In this document: positions 48,790 to 55,025 of the stretch, in pieces
How the letters are laid out: every line of letters starts with the position of its first letter
How positions within the stretch are numbered: position 1 is the stretch's first letter
Origin: Pseudomonadota bacterium
Lineage (GTDB): Bacteria; Pseudomonadota; Gammaproteobacteria; Pseudomonadales; Pseudohongiellaceae
DNA: 55,025 nucleotides
NCBI GenBank assembly: GCA_027621405.1
Contig: JAQCBT010000023.1
Location: 1 to 55,025, forward strand
Direction: 5' to 3'
Made by a program: the position numbers and the translations under genes
The notes under the pieces: model-generated
Databases searched by the model: none
What the model was told of the DNA's origin: nothing
Seen by the model: the letters and a program-made list of their open reading frames with translations, nothing else

Positions 48790-50141
48790 AGATCGATATC
48801 AGTTGCTTCAAGGCCTACGACATCCGCGGCCGCGTACCCGACCAGCTCAATGAAGACATCGCCTACCGTATCGGTCGCGCTTTTGTGGAATTCCTCAAGC
48901 CGAAGACGGTGGCTGTGGGTTATGACATTCGCCTGACCAGTGCTGCTCTGTGTGATGCTCTTACCCGTGGACTCACCGATGGCGGTGCCAATGTGCTGAA
49001 TATCGGCCAGTGTGGCACCGAAGAAGTGTATTTCGCCACCTCTCACCTGCAGGCCGATGGCGGCATCGTAGTCACCGCCAGCCACAATCCGAAAGACTAC
49101 AACGGCATGAAGCTGGTGCGCGACAATTCCAAGCCCATAAGTGGTGATACTGGACTCAACGACATCCGGGAGATCGCGGAGAGAGGCGAGTTCACAGATC
49201 CCGGGGCCAGGGGTTCGGTAGAACAGATAGATACGAAACAGGCTTACGTAGAGCATTTGTTAGGCTATGTGGATCTGGCATCCCTGAAACCCCTGAAGAT
49301 CGTCAGCAATGCCGGTAATGGTGGTGCGGGACCGATTATCGACCTGCTGGAATCCCATCTGCCATTCGACTTCATCAAAGTGCATCATGAGGCAGACGGC
49401 AACTTTCCTAATGGTGTGCCCAATCCCTTGATGGAGGAAAACCGTGCCCCGACTATCCAGGCGATCCGGGCCAGTGAGGCAGACCTGGGCATCGCCTGGG
49501 ACGGTGATTTCGATCGTTGCTTCTTCTTCGACGAAACCGGCAGGTTTATCGAGGGCTACTACATCGTGGGCTTGCTGGCCCAGGCCTTCCTGGAGAAGAA
49601 TCCGGGAGCCAGGGTCGTGCATGATCCGAGGCTTACCTGGAATACCATCGAGATCGCCGGACAGTTTGGAGGCGAAGCGATTCGTTGCAAGACTGGCCAT
49701 GCCTTCATCAAGGAGCGTATGCGGGCAGAAGACGCCATGTATGGTGGTGAGATGAGTGCCCATCATTACTTCAAGGATTTCTTTTATTGCGACAGTGGTA
49801 TGGTGCCGTGGTTGCTGGTGGTGGAGATGATGTCAAAGAGTGGCAAACCAATGTCCGAACTGGTGGACGAACGCATGGCGGCTTTCCCGGCCAGTGGCGA
49901 GATCAACAGCAGCATAGAAGACCCTGCCGCACTGATCCGTGAAGTTGAGGCACGCTACGCCGCCGAGGCCACTGATGTCGATCACACCGATGGCCTGTCG
50001 GTGGAGTTTGCCGACTGGCGCTTCAACCTGCGCATGTCCAACACAGAACCCGTGGTGCGACTCAATGTGGAATCCAGGAAGGATGTTGCACTGATGCGGG
50101 AGAAGACCAGCGAACTGTTGGAGATGATCCGCAATCATTAA
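48786..50141 (+). CDS. manB: Phosphomannomutase / phosphoglucomutase
   Basis: Interconverts hexose 6- and 1-phosphates, feeding both ManC and GalU. 451 aa, four-domain phosphohexomutase. Seen: phosphoserine loop [14 protein letters not shown], metal-binding [10 protein letters not shown], sugar-specificity [10 protein letters not shown] (the GEMSxH of PMM/PGM enzymes) and phosphate-binding [12 protein letters not shown]. Its ATG overlaps galU. An AlgC-like dual specificity is inferred from the motif. The next 197 bp show no gene. Confidence 0.95.
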   Translation: MKIDISCFKAYDIRGRVPDQLNEDIAYRIGRAFVEFLKPKTVAVGYDIRLTSAALCDALTRGLTDGGANVLNIGQCGTEEVYFATSHLQADGGIVVTASHNPKDYNGMKLVRDNSKPISGDTGLNDIREIAERGEFTDPGARGSVEQIDTKQAYVEHLLGYVDLASLKPLKIVSNAGNGGAGPIIDLLESHLPFDFIKVHHEADGNFPNGVPNPLMEENRAPTIQAIRASEADLGIAWDGDFDRCFFFDETGRFIEGYYIVGLLAQAFLEKNPGARVVHDPRLTWNTIEIAGQFGGEAIRCKTGHAFIKERMRAEDAMYGGEMSAHHYFKDFFYCDSGMVPWLLVVEMMSKSGKPMSELVDERMAAFPASGEINSSIEDPAALIREVEARYAAEATDVDHTDGLSVEFADWRFNLRMSNTEPVVRLNVESRKDVALMREKTSELLEMIRNH

Positions 50142-50338
50142 ATTGCCGGATAGTGCCACTTGCTGAGTAGCAGTTTATCGCTTGAGGTGGGTTGGCAACG
50201 GGTGAAGACAATGGCCGTATACTGGCATCCACTGCGGGCAACTGGGTGCTCCTTTCGTCGCTGTCTCGTTCCCGATATATTGTGTGTAGACAGCATAGAC
50301 AATAGACTGCTTCAAAAAAATCTAGCTGAGGAAGAATT

Positions 50339-50677
50339 GTGTCTGACCTGACCTGGGATGAGTTTCAACGTGTGCAGCTGCGCGCCGGTACCATAATTGC
50401 TGTTGAAGAATTTCCGGAAGCGAGAAAACCTGCCTGGAAATTGCAGGTGGATTTTGGCGATGAGATTGGTGTGCGCAAATCCAGCGCCCAGATCACCGAT
50501 CTCTATGCGGCAGAAGACCTGATAGGCAAGCAGGTAATGGGAGTGGTGAATTTTCCCCCCAAGCAGATTGGGCCGATCATGTCCGAATGCCTGGTCACCG
50601 GCTTCTATCGGGAGGATGGCGCGGTGGTGCTGGCAGTGCCTGATAGCGAAGTACAGAACGGTGCCCGGCTTGGCTAG
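50339..50677 (+). CDS. csaA: CsaA-type tRNA-binding protein
   Basis: A 112-aa single OB-fold protein of the EMAPII/Trbp111/CsaA family ([59 protein letters not shown]). Members bind tRNA as homodimers; CsaA has also been described as an export-related chaperone. GTG start. It overlaps the likely start of the next gene. Confidence 0.9.
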   Translation: MSDLTWDEFQRVQLRAGTIIAVEEFPEARKPAWKLQVDFGDEIGVRKSSAQITDLYAAEDLIGKQVMGVVNFPPKQIGPIMSECLVTGFYREDGAVVLAVPDSEVQNGARLG

Positions 50678-50999
50678 AGGGCCTCATTCCATAGTTCTTG
50701 AAGTCGCAATTCTCGATATCGTACCCGGACACAGCGCTGAATTCGAAGCAGCATTTGCCAGGGCTCAACACATCATCAGCTCCATGCCCGGCTACCTGTC
50801 CCATGAATTGCGCAGCTGCCTTGAGGTGGATAATCGCTACATCCTGTTGGTGCGCTGGGAGTCAGTGGAAGCCCACACGGAAGGATTTCGAGGGTCCCCC
50901 CAGTACCTCGAGTGGAAGGCCTTGTTGCATCACTTCTATGAGCCGTTTCCGGAAGTACATCACTACCTGCCGGTAGATTTAGGTCCCTTGGGCAATTAG
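50661..50999 (+). CDS. Antibiotic biosynthesis monooxygenase (ABM) fold protein
   Basis: About 105-112 aa, dimeric alpha/beta-barrel ABM domain ([64 protein letters not shown]). The substrate is unknown; members act as small oxygenases or have unknown roles. The start is uncertain: homology begins at the SIVLEVA segment, GTG (50661) and TTG (50670) are in frame upstream, and an AGAGGG lies 9 nt before an ATA (50691). I give the GTG. It overlaps csaA and is convergent with the GNAT gene by 4 bp. Confidence 0.8.
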   Translation: MPGLARGPHSIVLEVAILDIVPGHSAEFEAAFARAQHIISSMPGYLSHELRSCLEVDNRYILLVRWESVEAHTEGFRGSPQYLEWKALLHHFYEPFPEVHHYLPVDLGPLGN

Positions 51000-51499
51000 G
51001 CTGCCGCCGTCTCCAGTCTCATCTTGTAGCTGTGGTCATCCTCGTCGATGACTGCGAAGCCAATGTGTTGGTGAAATTTCACGGCGGGATTGGTCTTGAG
51101 TACGCTCAGTTGGATGGGTAGTCCGGCCTGGCGAGCGTGTTCACGAGCTATCTCAAAAAGCTTGCTGCCAAAACCACGCCGCTGGTAGGCAGGCTCCACG
51201 AGAATCATGTCCAGGAACAGGTGATCGGACTTGCTGCTCAGATGCATGCAGGCGATGGCTTGCTGATCCAGCTCGAGAATTGTGAAATTTCGGGCAGGCA
51301 GCGAGGTGGTAAAGCCTTCCTTCTGCAGTAATTCCTCCCAGCCCCAGGCGGCATCGATGTGATCCTGCATGGTTTTCTTGAACAGTTGAAACAGCCACGA
51401 CTCGTCAATGGTCTTGCCGCGCCTGATGCGGGAATTGCTGCTGGCCATTGTCGACGTTGCTTGCATATCTTGTGGCTGCCACATGGTACTCGTTGCCAT
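50996..51499 (-). CDS. GNAT-family N-acetyltransferase
   Basis: About 167 aa. Acetyl-CoA-binding fold with the motif A segment LVEPAYQRRGFGSKLFEIA (Q/RxxGxG/A), followed by LSVLKTNPAVKFHQHIGF as in many GNATs. The substrate cannot be told. I use the ATG at 51499, preceded by GGAG; ATGs at 51517 and 51448 are alternatives. It starts inside the 3' end region of pgi. Confidence 0.88.
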   Translation of the reverse strand: MATSTMWQPQDMQATSTMASSNSRIRRGKTIDESWLFQLFKKTMQDHIDAAWGWEELLQKEGFTTSLPARNFTILELDQQAIACMHLSSKSDHLFLDMILVEPAYQRRGFGSKLFEIAREHARQAGLPIQLSVLKTNPAVKFHQHIGFAVIDEDDHSYKMRLETAAA

Positions 51500-51507
51500 G
51501 GTGCTGC

Positions 51508-53079
51508 TTAACTCCACTCGGCAATCTGGTCGATCAGGCCTCTGCTGGATTCATCCAGTGCCTGCTTCGCCTCGCTGTCAACAAATGCCTGCATTACCGA
51601 ATCCGAGAGTTCCTTGCCCAGCTCGACCCCCCACTGGTCAAAGGCATTGATACCCCACAGCACGCTCTGGACATAGACCTTGTGTTCATACAGGGCAATG
51701 AGCGATCCCAGGTTATAGGGATTCAGCTCTGCCAGTAACAGGGTGTTGCTGGGTTTGTTGCCGGCATAGTGACGATGGGCTTGCTCGCTATTAGCGCGAC
51801 CCTGCATCAGGGCCATGCTCTGGCTGAGACAATTGGCCAGCAGTTGCTGGTGTTGCACGGGATCGGCATTGGCATTGCCTCTGGCGAGGGCGATGAAGTC
51901 CACCGGAATCAGGTCACTGCCCTGGTGCAGCAACTGGAAGAAGGAGTGTTGGCCGTTGCTGCCTTCGGCACCCCAGATCACGTCGCCGCTGGCGACATCG
52001 AGGGGTTCGCCGGCGCTGGTCACCGACTTGCCCAGGCTCTCCATGGAAAGCTGTTGCAGGAACAGGGGAAATTCCCTCAGCCGGTGAGCATAGGGGACAA
52101 CTGCATTGCTGCGGGCTCCCAGGAAGCCGCCGTACCAGACAGCTAACAGTGCCAGCACAACCGGCATATTTTCCTGCAGGGCTGCCTGCCGGAAATGCTC
52201 GTCCATGGCATGGGCACCTGCCAGCAGAGACTGAAAGTTCTTCATGCCGATGGCCAGTGCAATGGACAGGCCGATCGCCGACCACAGTGAATATCGTCCA
52301 CCAACCCAGTCCCACAGGGGAAACAGGTTCTCCGGGTCGATGCCAAAGGCCTGCGCCGCTTGCAAGTTAGTACTGATGGCCACGAAATGTTTGGCAATCT
52401 GTGATTCATCATTGCAGTGAGCCAGAAACCAGCGGCGCGCCTGTTGGGCGTTGGCATGGGTCTCCTGGGTACGGAAAGACTTCGAGGCGATGATGAACAG
52501 GGTGGTCGCCGGATTAAGTTGCTTGAGTGTGGACTGCACATGATTGGGATCGATGTTGGAGACGAAGTGCAGGCGCAGCTTCCCGCTGGCGAAATCCGCC
52601 AGGGCCTCGGTTACCATCGCTGGCCCCAGGTCTGAGCCGCCGATGCCAATATTGACCACATCGGTGATCGCCTGCCCGTCGAACCCGGTCCAGCTTCCGG
52701 AGTGAATTGCCGAGACGAAGTCATTCATCTTGTTCAGGCAGGCCAGTACTTCCGGCCGGGGATTGGCGGCAGCCGGCAAGCGCAGGGCAGTATGCAGTGC
52801 CGCCCGGTCTTCCGATGCATTGATGTGCTCGCCGGCGAACATGGCGGCGATGGCGGCGCTCACACCCTGTTGCTCGGCCAGGTCCAGCAGCAGTGTCAGG
52901 GTGTCTGGCGAGCAGTAATTCTTCGAGTAGTCCAGCAGCAGTTCCCCCTGCCTCAGGGAGAAGTCGCGAAAACGATTCGAATCCCGAAACTGCTCGGCGA
53001 TGCGGAAGCCGCTGCTTCTGAGGTCTTCACTATGGGCCTGCAGCGCTTGCCAGGCAGGAGAGCTTGAAAGGGCGGGCAT
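51508..53079 (-). CDS. pgi: Glucose-6-phosphate isomerase
   Basis: Interconverts glucose-6-phosphate and fructose-6-phosphate. 523 aa from the ATG at 53079. Seen: IGIGGSDLGPAMV, the PGI signature in WVGGRYSLWSAIGLSIAL, WGAEGSNGQHSFFQLLHQG, and VLWGINAFDQWGVELGKEL. It supplies fructose-6-phosphate toward mannose metabolism encoded just upstream. Confidence 0.98.
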   Translation of the reverse strand: MPALSSSPAWQALQAHSEDLRSSGFRIAEQFRDSNRFRDFSLRQGELLLDYSKNYCSPDTLTLLLDLAEQQGVSAAIAAMFAGEHINASEDRAALHTALRLPAAANPRPEVLACLNKMNDFVSAIHSGSWTGFDGQAITDVVNIGIGGSDLGPAMVTEALADFASGKLRLHFVSNIDPNHVQSTLKQLNPATTLFIIASKSFRTQETHANAQQARRWFLAHCNDESQIAKHFVAISTNLQAAQAFGIDPENLFPLWDWVGGRYSLWSAIGLSIALAIGMKNFQSLLAGAHAMDEHFRQAALQENMPVVLALLAVWYGGFLGARSNAVVPYAHRLREFPLFLQQLSMESLGKSVTSAGEPLDVASGDVIWGAEGSNGQHSFFQLLHQGSDLIPVDFIALARGNANADPVQHQQLLANCLSQSMALMQGRANSEQAHRHYAGNKPSNTLLLAELNPYNLGSLIALYEHKVYVQSVLWGINAFDQWGVELGKELSDSVMQAFVDSEAKQALDESSRGLIDQIAEWS

Positions 53080-53149
53080 GGGCGGTCCATTGCTGTTTAA
53101 TCGAGGGGCAGAGCATAGCAAATCCACGGATTTCGGTGCACTCGCTGTA

Positions 53150-53178
53150 TTGAATCGGGGGAGGAATTTGGGTAGTAT
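53150..53178 (+). promoter_or_regulatory. Promoter upstream of tRNA-Thr
   Basis: TTGAAT (53150-53155), a 17-bp spacer and TAGTAT (53173-53178), followed by a GC-only GCGCGCCC discriminator as in stringently controlled stable-RNA promoters. The first transcribed sequence would be the degenerate tRNA. Confidence 0.6.
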
Positions 53179-53189
53179 GCGCGCCCTGT

Positions 53190-53253
53190 GCCGTTGTAGC
53201 TCAGCCGTTGGTTCAAAGAACAGCAGCTGACCGGGTCAGCGGTATCGAAGGCA
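53190..53253 (+). pseudogene. Degenerate tRNA-Thr-like sequence
   Basis: GCCGTTGTAGCTCAGCCG matches the 5' end and D-arm of the intact tRNA-Thr about 97 bp downstream. The anticodon stem GCTGA/TCAGC is kept but with a 5-nt loop (CCGGG) instead of 7, and no T-arm or 3' acceptor follows. It lies between a good promoter and the functional tRNA. Confidence 0.7.
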
Positions 53254-53286
53254 GGAAACTGGCCTCCTTAAAACAAGTTTCATTGT

Positions 53287-53364
53287 GCCGCTATAGCTCA
53301 GCCGTGGTAGAGCAGCTGACTTGTAATCAGCAGGTCCCGAGTTCGACTCTTGGTGGCGGCACCA
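53287..53364 (+). tRNA. thrT: tRNA-Thr (anticodon UGU)
   Basis: Acceptor GCCGCTA/TGGCGGC, D-arm GCTC...GAGC, anticodon stem GCTGA/TCAGC with loop CTTGTAA, T-arm CCGAG-TTCGACT-CTTGG, discriminator A and encoded CCA. Its 3' end faces the integrase gene 161 bp away, the usual arrangement of a tRNA-anchored integrative element. Confidence 0.93.
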
Positions 53365-53488
53365 TATCCTCTTCTCGCTACGTCCAATAAAGTCAAATCC
53401 TTCAGAAAAATACGGCATTTCAGGCATAATATTGCCCTAAGTCGTCTAGGGCTGGCTTGTAAAATCCAGAAACCGTAGTAACATCAGT

Positions 53489-53525
53489 AGTAACACTCAA
53501 TTACGAGCCCTGCTCCAGTGTTACT
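53489..53525 (+). promoter_or_regulatory. 9-bp inverted repeat abutting the integrase start
   Basis: AGTAACACT (53489-53497) and AGTGTTACT (53517-53525) are exact reverse complements; the right arm ends on the base before the ATG. No Shine-Dalgarno sequence is visible. A further direct copy of GTAGTAACA lies at 53475-53483, overlapping the family of half-sites. This could be an integrase arm-type binding site or operator, or an mRNA hairpin limiting translation. Confidence 0.5.
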
Positions 53526-54830
53526 ATGCCACGTCCTAGCAAGCCTCCCACCGATACCCAAATCAGGCGCGCCAAGCCGCCTAAACTGCTAGTAGATGGA
53601 AAGGGTTTAGCCCTGCGAGTCAAAGAGACATCAGCAGGAGTTACCAAGACCTGGGTATTCAATTATTACAAGCCGCATTCAAAGAAGCGAACCAACATTG
53701 GGCTAGGTGCTTACCCTGAAGTGAAGCTCTCTCATGCCAGAGAGCTGCGGGAGGAATACAGGGGCGTTCTAGCTCGAAACATCGACCCCAAAGACTACCG
53801 CTTAGAGCAGCAAACCATGGCTCTCAGAGCGCTCCAGAATACCTTTGAGAGCATATACCGTGAATGGATAGAGGTTCGCTCCCCCGATTGGTTGGACTCC
53901 TATAAGCACCGTTTAACAAAAGCTATGGAGCTTCATGTGCTTCCGGGGATTGGCAATCTGCCAATCGACAAAATAACTAGAGAGCATGGAAGGAAAATTA
54001 TCCAGCCATTGGAAGACAGGAAGGCGGGGGAGACGGTCACCAAACTTTGCCGATGGTGCAATGAGGTTATGGAATACGCTGTAGACTGCTAGCTCATAGA
54101 CAATAATCCGCTCCGCACCCTTCGCCGCTCATTCAAGAAGCACCGCCATACCAATCGCCCCTGGATCAAGCCGGAAGAGCTGCCTGTTTTGCTCTCTAAG
54201 GTAGAAAACAGCAGTAGCTCACTTGAAGTGAAGAATCTGATACTTTGGCAACTACACACAATGGTCAGGCCAGCGGAGGCAGCAGGCACTCGCTGGGATG
54301 AAATCGACCTTGAAGAGCAAACTTGGACTATTCCACCCGAGCGAATGAAGGGGCGCAAGAATCCTAATTTGAGGAAGGAAAAGAGGGTTCCGCATGTAGT
54401 CCCGTTGAGTCAGCAAGCTGTCTCTATACTGTCAGCTATGCAGCCCATCAGCCAGCACCGAGAATATGTATTCCCGGCCCGCAGCAAGCCAAGAGAGCCA
54501 ATCAATAGCAGTACGGCAAATGTCACTATCAAGCGGCTAGGGTTTGATGGGTATACGGATGAAGATGGTAAGCAGGGCTCGCTAACAGCGCATGGACTAC
54601 GTTCTACAGCCTCAACAGCGTGCAATGAGGCAGGCTTTCCGGGGCATGTAGTAGAAGCGGCTCTCGCACACTTGGACGTTAGTTCTATTGCTGGAACTTA
54701 CAATCATGCCAAGCATCTGGAGCAGCGCCGCACTATGATGCAGTGGTGGAGCAATCTGATCGAAGAAGCAGCAACAGGCAAGAAACCAAAAATAGCAGGG
54801 AACAAATTAAAAATAGTTTCCAATCGCTAG
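53526..54830 (+). pseudogene. P4-type tyrosine integrase interrupted by an in-frame amber codon
   Basis: The reading frame covers about 434 codons with a single TAG at 54090-54092. The upstream part (188 aa) has the DUF4102 arm-binding domain (LLVDGKGLALRV, NIGLGAYPEVKLSHAREL) and most of the core-binding domain. After the TAG the same frame continues (LIDNNPLRTL) into the catalytic domain. The catalytic set is intact: Arg in MVRPAEAAG, HGLRST, AHLD and the Tyr nucleophile in GTYNHAK. Only the stop codon argues against function, so suppression, a recent mutation or a sequencing error are all possible. It sits next to the tRNA-Thr 3' end, so insertion there is inferred. Confidence 0.9.
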
Positions 54831-54840
54831 GAGAGTTGAA

Positions 54841-55025
54841 ATGACATATTTAGCAGAAGAAATTACCTTCGATAGTGATGGTCTTGCGGAATTCGGCCCA
54901 ATGATGACAGAGGATGATATCAGGGAAGGCGAGGAAACCTTTCACGAGTATCAGACTTTAAGGCGCGCTGTAATGATTGACATGCCTCACCTAACTGGTC
55001 CAGTTTTAAAGTTAGTTTACGCAGC
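54841..55025 (+). CDS. Small acidic protein of unknown function, runs off the window
   Basis: ATG at 54841 with AGGAG 8 nt upstream, 10 bp after the integrase stop. It encodes at least 61 residues (starts MTYLAEEITFDSDG; acidic middle TEDDIREGEE; then DMPHLTGPVLKLVYA). I do not recognise a family. The missing end can be reconstructed from the inverted copy at 11-68, giving about 64 aa. No transmembrane segment or signal peptide is seen. Confidence 0.65.
   Translation, partial: MTYLAEEITFDSDGLAEFGPMMTEDDIREGEETFHEYQTLRRAVMIDMPHLTGPVLKLVYA
54978..55025. repeat. 48-bp terminal inverted repeat, right copy
   Basis: An exact reverse complement of 21-68, and the window stops at its outer edge. It lies within the coding frame of the small ORF. 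Confidence 0.95.

Overview
The window is a stretch of gammaproteobacterial chromosome. Its housekeeping gene order resembles that of Pseudomonas and related marine lineages: lptD-surA-pdxA-rsmA-apaG-apaH; lptD divergent from amgK-murU-djlA; trpGDC followed by a Vfr-type CRP, an OsmC-like gene and coq7; dusB-fis-purH-purD; aroQ-accB-accC-prmA; fabA-fabB. The genus cannot be fixed from the sequence alone. By eye, the core looks moderately GC-rich and the two ends are more AT-rich.

Layout. Positions 1-2.7 kb are the edge of an accessory region: a type I restriction subunit HsdR that has lost its 5' part, overlapped by a zinc metallopeptidase gene, next to the 3' end of tRNA-Ile(CAU). From 2.9 to 8.9 kb lies the rpsU-yqeY-dnaG-rpoD macromolecular synthesis cluster, interrupted by an oppositely oriented AraC/GyrI-type regulator and decorated with palindromic repeats. 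From 9.2 to 11.6 kb, a small two-gene toxin-antitoxin-like pair precedes tsaD, folB and folK. From 11.6 to 21.1 kb, minus-strand genes cover pterin reduction, tRNA CCA addition, Ap4A hydrolysis, rRNA dimethylation, PLP synthesis and outer-membrane assembly (SurA, LptD). From 21.2 to 23.8 kb are peptidoglycan recycling genes and a DjlA-type co-chaperone. A 685-bp gene-free gap then holds two large nested inverted repeats.

From 24.5 to 31.2 kb are rpe, the split trp genes (trpE / photolyase / trpGDC) and dgkA. From 31.3 to 40.4 kb are the CRP-like regulator, the OsmC-like gene, coq7, purine genes, fis, dusB and a large acidic DUF3426 membrane protein. From 40.5 to 46.3 kb are prmA, accC, accB, aroQ, an orphan DsbD N-terminal domain, fabB and fabA, mostly fatty-acid initiation. 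From 46.5 to 53.1 kb are sugar-nucleotide genes (manC, galU, phosphomannomutase), a CsaA-like tRNA-binding protein, a small monooxygenase-fold protein, a GNAT acetyltransferase and pgi. From 53.1 kb to the end are a tRNA-Thr(UGU) with a degenerate tRNA copy in front, a P4-type tyrosine integrase interrupted by one in-frame amber codon, and an uncharacterised small ORF.

The most unusual structures are four. (1) The paired long inverted repeats at 23.86-24.43 kb share a 42-nt core but have different, self-complementary arms. (2) A 48-bp inverted repeat joins the two window ends, and its inner edge coincides with the break in hsdR. (3) The DsbD gene is reduced to its periplasmic alpha domain. 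(4) Several families of dispersed hairpins lie between core genes. No rRNA, CRISPR array or complete defence system is present.
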